Of a DNA stretch of 42,486 nt, positions 18,579 to 27,520 are shown in pieces. The stretch lies in NCBI GenBank assembly GCA_012030715.1, contig JAAUUJ010000014.1, positions 1 through 42,486 on the forward strand, written 5' to 3'. Made by a program: the position numbers and the translations under genes. The stretch's first letter is position 1, and every line of letters starts with the position of its first letter. The stretch comes from Synechococcaceae cyanobacterium SM2_3_1. GTDB taxonomy: Bacteria > Cyanobacteriota > Cyanobacteriia > Thermostichales > Thermostichaceae. The notes below the pieces were generated by a model. The model was not told the origin of the DNA and did not search any database. It worked only from the letters and a program-made list of their open reading frames with translations.

Positions 18579-19823
18579 CTACTGACGCACCGCCCCCTGG
18601 GGCAGAAGCCGCTGCAGGGTAGCCGTTACCTTTTCTGGATCGACAGGTTTAGAGAGGAACTCCGTTGACCCTACCATCTTGGCGCGGACCCGATCCACCA
18701 CCCCATCATTGCTGGTCAGAATGACCACGGGCACATCCTTGAGGCTGGAGACCCGCCGAATTTGGGAGCAAACTTCGTAGCCATTGACCACCGGCATCAT
18801 CAGATCCAGGAAGACAATGTCCGGTTTGTTTTTCAGCAGCAAGGGAATGGTCTGCAGGGGATCTTTGGTGCTGATGAAACGGCAGCCCTGAGCCGTGACC
18901 ACACTCTCCAGCATCTTGGCTACTAGGGGGCTATCGTCAATGCAGGCCACCAGCGGTAAGGGGGTATCAGGGGGAGCCGGTTGATTGACCCTGGGAGGCT
19001 GCGGCACATTCACAGGCTCCAGACAGATCTCTGTGGTCACCGATCCCATTTCCGGCATCACATCGGCACAGGTGCGCAGCGCCAGGATCCCTGTATTGAC
19101 GTAGGGCATGAGGGACTCAGCCAGGGCCACCGGATCCTGTTTCATTTTCAGGGCCAGACTGCGCAGGGTGCGATTGCCATCAATCAGGTTTGTGAGCAGC
19201 TGGAATACACTGGCGGATACCTGCCGCTGCAATAGCTCTGGACGTCGGATCACAGGGGCCAGGGTTGGTTGCAGGGTTTCCAAGCCCGCATCCTGCCAGC
19301 GGTACCATTCCTGTTGGGCTTTGTTAATCACCTGATCCACTTTAAAGAAGGTGAGGGGATCCTCCAGACGGCTTAGCGGATCCCGCTGGATTTCCACCTG
19401 AGCTGCACCCGATTCATTGATCAGGGCGGACTCGCGGGTCTGGAGCATATCAAAGATCACTTCCACCAGGGCAGCCTCGATCAGGCCCAGCATGGCCTCC
19501 CGTTCAATTCGCTGGCGCCGCAACAAGCCGATCAACAGACCATATTCTCGGCAGTTTTCCTTGGATTCAATACTGGCTAGCTCGACTTCATCCACATCCG
19601 GACAGTATTCACTGAGTAGCCGCCGCCAGCGATCGCCAGGATGAGATCCCCCTGACTGCCACACCAGACGACCCAGGCAGAAGTAAAGGCTCCAGGGTGT
19701 TCCCTCTCCCACACGGATATCACACCGCCCCGTGAATCGCTCTGTGCCTAAACGGCTTAATTGATCAGTAATCGAATCATATTGAAGGTAAGTGGATGAA
19801 GTAGCAAACTGTGGGGTGACCAT
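18579..19823 (-). CDS. pixG: PatA-type response regulator (PATAN domain + receiver; PixG/PilG type)
   Basis: A 414-residue protein. The N-terminal half is a PATAN/DUF4388-like region (LGTERFTGRCDIRV, WSLYFCLGRLVWQSGG) seen in PatA, PixG and related cyanobacterial regulators. The C-terminal half is a CheY receiver with acidic pocket CIDDSP, phospho-acceptor Asp in IVFLDLMMP and the Lys of EFLSKPVD. I chose ATG 19823 because GGGAG lies 10 nt upstream; an ATG at 19844 has no such site. It is the first gene of the operon. In other cyanobacteria this class steers type IV pili, for example through the extension ATPases, but the partner here is not known. Confidence 0.85.
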   Translation of the reverse strand: MVTPQFATSSTYLQYDSITDQLSRLGTERFTGRCDIRVGEGTPWSLYFCLGRLVWQSGGSHPGDRWRRLLSEYCPDVDEVELASIESKENCREYGLLIGLLRRQRIEREAMLGLIEAALVEVIFDMLQTRESALINESGAAQVEIQRDPLSRLEDPLTFFKVDQVINKAQQEWYRWQDAGLETLQPTLAPVIRRPELLQRQVSASVFQLLTNLIDGNRTLRSLALKMKQDPVALAESLMPYVNTGILALRTCADVMPEMGSVTTEICLEPVNVPQPPRVNQPAPPDTPLPLVACIDDSPLVAKMLESVVTAQGCRFISTKDPLQTIPLLLKNKPDIVFLDLMMPVVNGYEVCSQIRRVSSLKDVPVVILTSNDGVVDRVRAKMVGSTEFLSKPVDPEKVTATLQRLLPQGAVRQ

Positions 19824-20239
19824 CTTTCTAGAACTCCCTAGCATTACGAATTGTCAAACAGGAAGCGGGCTGGAGCTTTACAAATGTTACAAGCCTGACG
19901 GGGATTGGCTTGGGTGTATTTGAACTGGATTTCTCCGTGAATGGAAGCTGTCTTTCAGCAATGAGTTTATTATGGAAGAAAAATTTGGGTTTTCGAGCCG
20001 TATATCCACGGAAAAACAACTGCGCCAAACCTTGTAAATGGGTACGCCATTTTGCTGAGGCATCTGAATTTAGTCGCGCACACGATTTCAAAAAATCCTG
20101 AGGGGAACCGCCGATCAAGCCCCAAAAAGGGAAATGCTAAACTAAGCGGTATGCGTTTTGGCAAAGAGTCCAGGCAGCCCCTTATCTGATCCAGCTCGTC
20201 CAGTTAACGTCCAGGCAGCAGGAGTGCAGCGGTTTCGCA
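19824..20239. other. divergent intergenic region, chemosensory operon / ankyrin gene
   Basis: This 416-base, relatively AT-rich stretch should hold the promoter of the seven-gene chemosensory operon and that of the ankyrin gene. I see several TATA-like patches (around 19968-19975 and 20005) but no pair of boxes I would defend. Open frames on either strand do not look like proteins. Confidence 0.4.
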
Positions 20240-20983
20240 ATGAGTAAGCGAGTTCATCAGGCTGCGGTGCAGGGAGACCCGAATCGCCTTCGTCAGTACT
20301 TAGCGGCTGGGGATCTACCCGACACAAGGGATGAACATCAGCAAACCCCACTTCACAAAGCGGCCGCTCATGGGCACATAGAGATCACAAAGCTGCTCCT
20401 GGCTCAAAAGGTGGCCCTCAATAGTCAGGATAAAATGGGAGCCACCCCGCTGCATCTGGCGGCTTACCAGGGACATGCCGCGGTGGTGAAGTTGCTGCTA
20501 GATCGTGGGGCGGAGATAGAGGTTCTGGATCAGCACCAGCTTACGCCACTGCATCAAGCTGCTCTGCGGGATCAGAGCGAAGTCCTGGATCTCTTGATCC
20601 AGAAGGGAGCGAATAGTGGCCTGCTGCTGCACTGGGCCGCTAGTACCGGACGCAAAGGCATCCTGGCACGACTGCTGTCTCGGGGTGCCCCTGTCGATGC
20701 CCGCGATCCAGAGGGCCGGACCCCCTTACATGAGGCGGTGACGCGGGGAAATCGTGGCATTGTTAGCTTTCTGATCATGTATGGCGCGGAGGTAAATGCC
20801 TGCAACATCCACGGAGCCACGCCGCTGCACTGGGCTGCCTGGGAAGGCCATCGCGACATTGTGGAAACCCTTCTCACCCATGGAGCCGATCCTCTCTGCC
20901 GCAATCAGGAAGGGGCCACTCCCCTTGACTATGCCCAGAAACGACAGCACCGCCACCTGCTCGATCTGCTGCAGAACACCTAG
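20240..20983 (+). CDS. ankyrin-repeat protein
   Basis: A 247-residue protein built of about seven ankyrin repeats from start to end. The repeat hallmarks G-x-TPLH-x-AA-x-x-G-H and VV-x-LLL-x-x-GA recur (TPLHKAAAHGHIEITKLLL, ATPLHLAAYQGHAAVVKLLL, RTPLHEAVTRGNRGIVSFLI, ATPLHWAAWEGHRDIVETLL). One central repeat (about residues 130-150) is shortened: KGANSGLLLHWAAS lacks the usual D-x-x-G-x-TP start. Ankyrin arrays bind other proteins and there is no catalytic domain, so the partner is unknown. An AGGAG lies about 15 nt before the ATG, further than usual. It converges on the TauE-type gene with 3 bases between stops. Confidence 0.8.
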   Translation: MSKRVHQAAVQGDPNRLRQYLAAGDLPDTRDEHQQTPLHKAAAHGHIEITKLLLAQKVALNSQDKMGATPLHLAAYQGHAAVVKLLLDRGAEIEVLDQHQLTPLHQAALRDQSEVLDLLIQKGANSGLLLHWAASTGRKGILARLLSRGAPVDARDPEGRTPLHEAVTRGNRGIVSFLIMYGAEVNACNIHGATPLHWAAWEGHRDIVETLLTHGADPLCRNQEGATPLDYAQKRQHRHLLDLLQNT

Positions 20984-20986
20984 ATT

Positions 20987-21790
20987 TTAGTCAAGTGCAA
21001 GAAACAGGCTCCAGGAGGTCCAGAACATATATACAGACATAGATCCCATCAGCAATCGAAACAACAGGGTAATTATCCGATCCGGCAGGCGGGGTAAAAA
21101 CGGGTGCCCAGCTGTACCCCCAATAGCCCCCCCACCCCCAGGCACAGTCCCGGTAGATAGAGGACATTCCCTTGGAGAGCATGGCCACCACTGGCGGAGA
21201 TGGCAGTAATTACAATTACCCCCAGGCTGGTGCGGACCGCAGATTTGATCGCTTCCCCCAGCAACAGGATCTGCATGGGCACCATGATCACACCGCCCCC
21301 AACCCCAAACAAACCCGCCAGAATCCCTGCTCCCCCGCCCGTGAAAAGTCGCGGCAACACCTGAGCTAAGGGCTGGGAGGCTGCACCGACTTCAGTTGTG
21401 GCGAGCTTCTCTGCCTCTACCATCGCCGATTTCTTCAAGCCCACCAGGTAGACGTTGGCCAGCAGCAAACAGCCAAATCCAGCTGCCAGCAGATAGGAGG
21501 GTGCTGCGGTTGCCAGAAGCACACCGATCTGAGAGGTCAAGATGGCCGGGATCCCCAGAACCAGGATTTTGTCCAGCTGCAGAAATCCCATCCGCCAGTT
21601 CTGAAGGGTGCCTGCAGTTGACGTCAACAGAATGGCCAGACTGCTGGTGGCGGCGGCCTGCACGGGAGAATAGCCCAGGGCTACCAGTAACGGATTCAGG
21701 AGCACACCTCCCCCAATGCCCAGAATCCCCGCCAGCACACCCGAGACTGCTCCTCCCCCCTAGTAACACTGCCAAATTCCAAAGATCCAC
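20987..21790 (-). CDS. TauE/SafE-family membrane transporter (two compensating frameshifts)
   Basis: A sulfite/anion-exporter-type permease (TauE/SafE/YfcA family) of 267 residues after correction. The two internal repeats start with the family glycine motifs GVLAGILGIGGG and GILAGLFGVGGG. There are about eight hydrophobic helices. The raw frame is broken twice: one extra base in the run at 21755-21760 and one missing base in the A5 run at 21096-21100. Correcting both restores the N-terminus (VDLWNLAVLLGGGAVS...) and a last helix ending SMSVYMFWTSWSLFLALD. The GTG start at 21790 has GGGAGA 6 nt upstream. The substrate cannot be predicted: the family covers sulfite, sulfoacetate and other organic anions. 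Confidence 0.8.
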
Positions 21791-21871
21791 ACCTGTTCTC
21801 CCGTCAACGTAAAGTTACTTTACATGACGTTGTCAGCGGGCTTAGCTACATGCCACACCAATTCCTGGCAG

Positions 21872-22387
21872 TTACCCCTTGAGATGTTCCAGCTGATCCA
21901 GGTTTTCTCCTGTGACTCGATAGGCCTGGCCAAACCCCTGGATAAACAGCCCCTCAGTTGGGGTGATCTGACAGAAATGGAAATCCTCCAGATCCAGCAG
22001 CATGTCGGCGATGGGAAATTTTTGCTGGTAGATCTCGTCCAACCCCTGCGCTTGGGCTTCTTCCCGCGTGAGAAAGTGGGCCTCTCCCTGAACGGATAGG
22101 CGGGTGAGGGCATGATTGCTGCGGGGATCATCCGGTTCGGGGTTGGTGTGGATTAAGAGACTGCAGCGAGGGTTCAGACGTAAAGGTTGGGTATGGGCAG
22201 AGAGATCACTGATCAACAGACAAAACCGCAGCGGATGGCGGATCACGGTATAGGGAACCAGAGAGAGCCGCGGAAAATCCTGATCCCAAACCGCAAGGCT
22301 GGCCACCTCACTGGCATCGATCAGATCGGCAAGGGCACTCAGAGGGGGGAGGGTGGACATAGGACGCGCATAAATAGGTATGGTCAT
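21872..22387 (-). CDS. pyridoxamine-5'-phosphate-oxidase-like (HugZ-type) FMN-binding protein
   Basis: A 171-residue protein of the split-barrel flavin-binding fold. Evidence is the start SEVASLAVWDQDFPRLSLVPYTV, the strand HPLRFCLLISDLSAHTQPLRLNPRC with the Ser-x-His-(T)-x-N motif of HugZ-type proteins, LSVQGEAH, and a C-terminal FHFCQITPTEGLFIQGFGQA resembling the haem-utilisation branch. Related proteins bind FMN and act in haem handling, or have no known activity. It stands alone and upstream of the TauE-type gene on the same strand (81 nt apart). The start could be ATG 22387 or the in-frame ATG 27 nt later; neither has a good Shine-Dalgarno. Confidence 0.7.
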   Translation of the reverse strand: MTIPIYARPMSTLPPLSALADLIDASEVASLAVWDQDFPRLSLVPYTVIRHPLRFCLLISDLSAHTQPLRLNPRCSLLIHTNPEPDDPRSNHALTRLSVQGEAHFLTREEAQAQGLDEIYQQKFPIADMLLDLEDFHFCQITPTEGLFIQGFGQAYRVTGENLDQLEHLKG

Positions 22388-22592
22388 CCTATCCGGTCGT
22401 GGATCCCCCTACAATTGGCCTCAGATTTGCAGCCTCTCAATTGTGGTGGAGATCAATGAGTTTGATAAACAGTACCCTGAACTGGAAACTTCCTGCCCCT
22501 AACTGCTCCCTTCGGTAGGGGATCCTGGGCTTAATCCTGCGATCTTGGTCAGCAGAGTCGCTAGGCTAGATCTATGAGTAGGAACATAATCA

Positions 22593-23210
22593 ATGTTAAA
22601 TTTCAAGACTTGGATGCGCAGATCCCCATGGTTGGCCCTGGTCTGTCTGGCCGGGTTGGGGTTATGGGTACCCGTAGGAGCGCAGAATTCTGATCGGTTT
22701 GACACAGACCTATCGATTCCCAACTACAACTGCACCAAGGCCAACGCTGGGGAAAACTCTCCCGTCATCTGTCGCTCTCGTGTAGGCGGACCAACGCGGA
22801 TCTTTCGACCCAGCGAGGATATCAACGGGGAAACCCTCTACCGCGAAAGCAATCGCTCTGGCATCTTTCTTCCCCGGCCACTGGTCACGGTGCAACCGTT
22901 GCCCACCCCTGTGATCGAGCGCCCCTTTTTCCCCTCCACCCGCGCCTCGATCACCCTCTACGATGACATCAACTTTGGAGGCGCCTCCTTTGGAGTCTCT
23001 GGTCCCGTTCCCAGTTTTGCCATTTTCGGCTTTGACAACCGCATCTCTAGCTTTGTCATCTCTGAGGGCACCTGGCAGCTCTGTGAAGGTCCGGGGTACA
23101 CAGGCCGTTGCCGGGTGGTTGGTCCCGGGAGCTATGGACGTAGCGAAAATGCGGGTCTCAGCAATGATCAGATCAGTTCTGTGCGGCCCTGGCAGAGCTG
23201 GAACAACTAA
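22593..23210 (+). CDS. secreted beta/gamma-crystallin domain protein
   Basis: A 205-residue protein with a Sec signal peptide (basic start, hydrophobic core SPWLALVCLAGLGLWVPV, likely cut after VGA). A Pro/Arg-rich spacer of about 85 residues follows, then a C-terminal beta/gamma-crystallin domain with two Greek-key motifs (SITLYDDINFGGASFGVSG and TWQLCEGPGYTGRCRVVG). Each key ends in the Ca2+-binding signature (N/D)(N/D)xx(S/T)S: DNRISS and NDQISS. The domain is therefore expected to bind two Ca2+ ions. Four Cys lie in the exported part. AGGAA is 8 nt upstream of the ATG. Its 3' end overlaps the converging holA stop by 4 nt. The role (envelope or extracellular matrix, Ca2+ buffering) is inference. 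Confidence 0.8.
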   Translation: MLNFKTWMRRSPWLALVCLAGLGLWVPVGAQNSDRFDTDLSIPNYNCTKANAGENSPVICRSRVGGPTRIFRPSEDINGETLYRESNRSGIFLPRPLVTVQPLPTPVIERPFFPSTRASITLYDDINFGGASFGVSGPVPSFAIFGFDNRISSFVISEGTWQLCEGPGYTGRCRVVGPGSYGRSENAGLSNDQISSVRPWQSWNN

Positions 23211-24196
23211 CGCCGCTGCCAGGGAGAAGCGGTAGGGTGATCGTTGATCATCTGAATCAGGGCCAGGGGAAAGGCCTCGCGTTCGGGGTGCCCCTGCTTT
23301 AATTTCACCTCCAGTTCCAGCAAGTGGATCAGGCAATGGTGTAGCCAGTCCAGGGAGAGGGATTTCACTTCTTTCTGTAGGAAATAGACCCGCTTAGGAT
23401 TCCCCACCTCGGCCATCTGGGCTATGTGCTGGATGTCCCGCTGCCCCTCCTGAGTCAAGAGTTTGATCCACAGCCAGGTGCGCACCTGGTTCACCAGCAC
23501 CGCCAGGATTTTGAGGGCAGGTTCGTTGCGATTGAGAAGCTGAGCTAGGGTATCCAGAGCCCGGCTGGTATCTTTCTGACCCAGGTGGGCCGCCAGCTGA
23601 AAACTGTTGTGGGCGGAGGCAGGCACCAGTTGCTGTACCATGTCAGGGGTAATTGGCTGCTCTCCAGCCAGCAAGGCCAGCTTCTCCAGTTCCATGGCCA
23701 GAGTGCGGGAATCGTTGCCAAGGGCAGTCGTGAGCAGTTCAGCGGCGGCAGGAGTCAGATCGATTTGCAGATCTTGAGCGGTTTGCAAAATCTGAGCCTG
23801 GATCCGATCCGTATCCCAGGGGGGTAGGAGAGAAAATTCCTTAACCGTCGCCACCTGCTTCGCCAGCTTGGTGGATTTCAGACGGCCATCTGGCTTGCGA
23901 TCTGTGGTGAGCAGGAGATGGGTGGTCTCAGGCACATGGGCCAGGGTCCGTTCCCACTCACTCAACAGATCCTCAGAGCACTGGTGCAGCAGTTTGGTAT
24001 CCACCAGCCATACCAGTCGATCCCCCATGCCCATGGGTGGGGTCATGGCCTGATTCAAACCTGAAATAGTGGCCTCTGCCACCACCCGATCGTAGTTAAA
24101 GGCCACCCAATCGGGATCCAGGACCTGCTGTCGCAACTGATGGACCGCGGCCTCCAGGCGGAAACTATCATCACCCCAGTAGAGATAAACAGGCAT
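23207..24196 (-). CDS. holA: DNA polymerase III delta subunit
   Basis: A 329-residue clamp-loader delta subunit, which opens the beta sliding clamp during replication. Family features are the start PVYLYWGDDSFRLEAAV, the core VWLVDTKLL and HLLLTTDRKPDGRLKSTKLAK, LGNDSRTLAMELEKLALL, and the C-terminal helical collar ending in a region with NPKRVYFLQKEVKSLS. The length is normal. It starts 4 nt after the ispD stop, so the two genes form an operon. Confidence 0.88.
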   Translation of the reverse strand: MPVYLYWGDDSFRLEAAVHQLRQQVLDPDWVAFNYDRVVAEATISGLNQAMTPPMGMGDRLVWLVDTKLLHQCSEDLLSEWERTLAHVPETTHLLLTTDRKPDGRLKSTKLAKQVATVKEFSLLPPWDTDRIQAQILQTAQDLQIDLTPAAAELLTTALGNDSRTLAMELEKLALLAGEQPITPDMVQQLVPASAHNSFQLAAHLGQKDTSRALDTLAQLLNRNEPALKILAVLVNQVRTWLWIKLLTQEGQRDIQHIAQMAEVGNPKRVYFLQKEVKSLSLDWLHHCLIHLLELEVKLKQGHPEREAFPLALIQMINDHPTASPWQRR

Positions 24197-24200
24197 GGGA

Positions 24201-24911
24201 TCAGCAGGGCTGCTGGGATGTCTTCAGCAAGGTCTCGGCTAAGCGCAAGTCCAGAGGCGTTGTAACTTTGAGGTTGGTTTCTTCCCCCTCCACAATGTAG
24301 ACAGGTCGCCCCAGCTTTTCAAACAGAGCGGCGTCATCCGTAACCTGCCAGTGGGCCTGAGCCGCCTGTTCATGCGCCTGTAACAGTTGCCAGAAGTTAA
24401 AGCCCTGGGGGGTCTGGGCTGCCCAGAGATGATTGCGATCCGGAGTACTGGCAATCCGGGGCAAAGGATCTCCCCTCTCGGGCTCCAGGATCTTGATGGT
24501 ATCCTTCACCGGAATGGCTGCGATTAAAGCTTCCACCTCTGTCAACGCCTGACTGCAGCGATCCAGAAGCGTTGGACTGACCAGACAGCGGGCTCCATCG
24601 TGGATCAATACATGCGTTACCCCTGCCTGAGAAGCCAGATACTGCAGACCTCGCCATACCGATTCCTGTCGCGTTGCTCCTCCCTGAATCAGCTCGACAG
24701 GGGTTTGCAGGGGATAGGTGCTCAGGATTTCCTGAAAGGCAGGCCAGTCACAAGGCTGTCCCAGCACCCCGATCCAGGTAATCGACTCCGCCGCATCCGC
24801 CGCCGCCAGTGTCCAGGCCAGGATCGGCCGCTCCCGCAAGGGCAGCAATAACTTATTCTGAGTAGCGCCCATTCGCCGCCCACTCCCTGCTGCAGGAATC
24901 AAAAGGTGCAT
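24201..24911 (-). CDS. ispD: 2-C-methyl-D-erythritol 4-phosphate cytidylyltransferase
   Basis: The third enzyme of the MEP isoprenoid pathway, joining CTP and 2-C-methyl-D-erythritol 4-phosphate. The CTP-binding start LIPAAGSGRRMGATQNKLLLPL is typical. The middle has GGATRQESVWRGL and VLIHDGARCLV, followed by IPVKDTIK, WAAQTPQGFNFWQLLQAH and VTDDAALFEKLG. The length of 236 residues fits. It is the first gene of the ispD-holA pair. Confidence 0.95.
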   Translation of the reverse strand: MHLLIPAAGSGRRMGATQNKLLLPLRERPILAWTLAAADAAESITWIGVLGQPCDWPAFQEILSTYPLQTPVELIQGGATRQESVWRGLQYLASQAGVTHVLIHDGARCLVSPTLLDRCSQALTEVEALIAAIPVKDTIKILEPERGDPLPRIASTPDRNHLWAAQTPQGFNFWQLLQAHEQAAQAHWQVTDDAALFEKLGRPVYIVEGEETNLKVTTPLDLRLAETLLKTSQQPC

Positions 24912-25077
24912 CGGCAGATGTCGATCAAGGATGTCCTATCCACAGCAGTGTACCGCTCCCGTAGCACAGGTGATATGCATAACTCCACCTCTGTGAGAGG
25001 GCTCACATTTCTGGCCGCGATCCTTGGTTAGCTTAAGTGCAGTGGTTTCACTCAGGTTTAACCACTCCTCACACTCA

Positions 25078-25101
25078 CAGATCCGGCAGTTGTCGGATCT
25101 G
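25078..25101. terminator. perfect 8-bp inverted repeat downstream of speA
   Basis: CAGATCCG / CGGATCTG with an 8-nt loop lies 15 bases past the speA stop. The T-rich stretch (TTTGTT) is on the plus-strand side, so for speA this may be a weak terminator or an mRNA 3'-end stem. Confidence 0.45.
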
Positions 25102-25115
25102 TTTGTTCAGGGCCT

Positions 25116-27050
25116 TCACCGCAAATAGGTGTACGAGCGAAGGCTGTCATCAAAGTGAGTCTGCAGCAGGCGCGCTTCCTCCAGGGTGATCCGCTTATTC
25201 TGCAGAGCGGTTTCGGTAGCATGGTGAATTGTTTCCGCCAGATCTTCGCTGTTGTACTGCACATACCCTAGGACTTCGCTGATGGAGTCTCCTTTCACCA
25301 CCTGAGCCACCCGGTAGCCCCCCTGGGGTTGCAGCTGAATGTGCACTGCATTGGTGTCCCCAAAGAGATTGTGAAGATCCCCGAGAATCTCCTGGTAGGC
25401 TCCCCCCAGAAATATCCCCAGCAAGTATGGTTGATCATTCAACTCATGCAGCGGCAACACCGAGGCAATTTTGCCCTCCTCATCAAAGAAGCGGTTGATC
25501 TTGCCATCGCTGTCACAGGTGAGATCCGCTAGGGTGCCCCAGAGGCGGGGCTCCTCACCCAAACGGTGGATAGGCATGACCGGAAACACCTGATCAATGG
25601 CCCAGCTGTCGGGCACAGACTGGAAGAGAGAGAAATTGCAGAAATAGGTGTGGGCCAGCATCTCATCCAGATCCGTCAGGCCGACAGGATCGAAACCAGT
25701 GTGCTGTAGCTGCTCGTAGGCCAGATTGCAGATGCGATCACAACAATTCCAGAACAGCCGCTCTACTCGAGCTCGTTCCTGCAGACTGAGCTGGCCCTCG
25801 GTAAAGGATCGCAGGGCTGTATCCTTCAACTCCACCGCTTTGCGATACTGGGCTGTCAAACTTTGAGCCTGGATCTCGTGGTAGAGAGAAAGCAGCTCAT
25901 GAACCACAGGCGCATCACTCTCCTGAGTCGTGGGTAGCGATCCCTGCGATCCGGCACTGCAGCCCAGGACATCAAACACCAGCACCGATTGGTGGGACAT
26001 AATGGCTCGCCCACTCTCGGTCACCAGCGTTGGAGGTGCGACTGCATGGTCCTGACAGGTGGTGAGTACCGTCTGCACAATGGTGGCCGCATAATCCACC
26101 AGACTGTAGGCCTGGGAGGTATGAGCAGTGGATTGGGAGCCATCATAGTCTATGCCCAGACCTCCCCCCATATCCAGATAGCCCATAGGCGCTCCCATCT
26201 TCACCAGCTCTACGTACAGCTGGCTGGCTTCCCGTACAGCTCGCCCATGCACGCTGACCGTCGAGATCTGAGAGCCAATGTGGTAGTGAAGCAGGCGCAG
26301 ACTGGCCAACATATCCGCCTCCTGCAAACGGGAGACCGCCTCCAGCAACTCTCCAGCCGTAAGACCGAACTTGGCCCGCTCTCCAGCGGAACTGCCCCAT
26401 CGTCCGATGCCCTGGGCAGAGAGCTTGGCCCGCACCCCCAGAATGGGAGCAATTTTCAGCCGTTGCGCCGCTTCGATCACCAGCGTCAGTTCATGCAAGC
26501 GTTCCAGCACAATGATCGGAGTGAGTCCCAACCGTTGAGCCAGCAGGGCCGTTTCGATATACTCCAGATCCTTGTAGCCGTTGCAGATCAACAGGGCTCC
26601 TGGAGTGGAAAGATTGGCCAGGGCAATCAGCAACTCTGGCTTAGAACCTGCTTCCAGTCCAAATTGATAGGCCTTGCCGTAGCGAACCACATCCTCCACC
26701 AGGTGACGCTGCTGATTCACCTTGACCGGGTACACCCCCTGGTAATAATTCGGATAGTTAAACTGCTCGATCGCTTGGGCAAAGCTGTCGCAGACTCGAT
26801 GGATCCGATCCGCGACGATATCTGGAAAGCGAATCAACAGGGGCAGTTGCAACCCCCGCGCCCGCAGATCCTGGACCAGATGATAGAGATCAACGGCCTG
26901 ATTTGAGTCTGTTTCCGACGGAGGAGCTTGCGGCACCACCTCGACATGGCCAGCAGCATTGACCTGGAAATAAGGAGCACCCCACCCCTTGATCCGATAG
27001 AGCCTTTCGCTCTCTTGCACAGTCCAGGGTGAGCGAAGCAAAGTAGGCAT
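25116..27050 (-). CDS. speA: biosynthetic arginine decarboxylase
   Basis: PLP enzyme that turns arginine into agmatine, the first step to polyamines. Family blocks are YQGVYPVKVNQQRHLVEDVV (with the PLP lysine), YQFGLEAGSKPELL, ICNGYKDLEYI, the glycine-rich LDMGGGLGIDYDGS, and the C-terminal active-site region with CDSDGKI. The 644-residue length is normal for the bacterial/plant SpeA type. I chose ATG 27050 because a G-rich Shine-Dalgarno lies just upstream and the longer reading adds residues without similarity. A good promoter sits 69 nt upstream. Agmatine-processing genes are not next to it; the ureohydrolase homologue at 28372 looks like a guanidine hydrolase. Confidence 0.95.
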   Translation of the reverse strand: MPTLLRSPWTVQESERLYRIKGWGAPYFQVNAAGHVEVVPQAPPSETDSNQAVDLYHLVQDLRARGLQLPLLIRFPDIVADRIHRVCDSFAQAIEQFNYPNYYQGVYPVKVNQQRHLVEDVVRYGKAYQFGLEAGSKPELLIALANLSTPGALLICNGYKDLEYIETALLAQRLGLTPIIVLERLHELTLVIEAAQRLKIAPILGVRAKLSAQGIGRWGSSAGERAKFGLTAGELLEAVSRLQEADMLASLRLLHYHIGSQISTVSVHGRAVREASQLYVELVKMGAPMGYLDMGGGLGIDYDGSQSTAHTSQAYSLVDYAATIVQTVLTTCQDHAVAPPTLVTESGRAIMSHQSVLVFDVLGCSAGSQGSLPTTQESDAPVVHELLSLYHEIQAQSLTAQYRKAVELKDTALRSFTEGQLSLQERARVERLFWNCCDRICNLAYEQLQHTGFDPVGLTDLDEMLAHTYFCNFSLFQSVPDSWAIDQVFPVMPIHRLGEEPRLWGTLADLTCDSDGKINRFFDEEGKIASVLPLHELNDQPYLLGIFLGGAYQEILGDLHNLFGDTNAVHIQLQPQGGYRVAQVVKGDSISEVLGYVQYNSEDLAETIHHATETALQNKRITLEEARLLQTHFDDSLRSYTYLR

Positions 27051-27118
27051 AGTAAAGCCCCCCAGATGATACAAGTGGACGCGGCGTGCGGCCCGCATTG
27101 ATTTCGCACAGAACTTTT

Positions 27119-27148
27119 AATCTAGCGGCGATTTTGGGGATATGTCAA
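27119..27148 (-). promoter_or_regulatory. sigma-70-type promoter of speA
   Basis: On the minus strand a perfect -35 box TTGACA (27143-27148) is followed after 18 nt by TAGATT (27119-27124) as -10 box, four of six matches to TATAAT. It would start the transcript near 27112, about 60 nt before the speA ATG. Confidence 0.55.
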
Positions 27149-27252
27149 GATTTATCGTTGCAAACAAAACGGAGTCTGAGGCTGCCTTACCCTGATCTGA
27201 TAGGGATCACAGCGATTGATTCACATTGATACCCTTTTTTGTAAATCTGCTC

Positions 27253-27396
27253 ATGCTCTTATTATCTCGTTATTTCTTTGATTTACTGGTTCGTTTGCTT
27301 GTTTTCGCTCCGAGAAATCGAGCCCCTCTGGAGGAAGTGTCACTTCAGACCATCGCTCAGATCGCGGAGGCAACCCTGAGCAGGCAATCCCGCTGA
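27253..27396 (+). CDS. possible 47-residue small protein
   Basis: An open frame starting MLLLSRYFFDLLVRLLVFAP with a hydrophobic/aromatic first half and an acidic amphipathic second half (LEEVSLQTIAQIAEATLSRQ). It could be a small membrane-associated protein. No Shine-Dalgarno is visible and no family is recognised. It lies between the speA promoter and the next gene. Chance is a real alternative. Confidence 0.3.
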   Translation: MLLLSRYFFDLLVRLLVFAPRNRAPLEEVSLQTIAQIAEATLSRQSR

Positions 27397-27520
27397 CTCA
27401 CCTCTGCTTCAGGTAAGGATAGTTACAAAGTGCGCTGAGATCCGAGGTTATTCGCTATGATCAGCGAAGGAATTGGGTTCTTGGCCAGCCTCTTCTCGTA
27501 TTGCACCCCTGAGGGATCCC

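Noticed and set aside
19828-20118. A 96-residue minus-strand gene ahead of the PatA-type regulator
   Set aside because: Composition is not protein-like, there is no Shine-Dalgarno, and it fills the expected promoter region.
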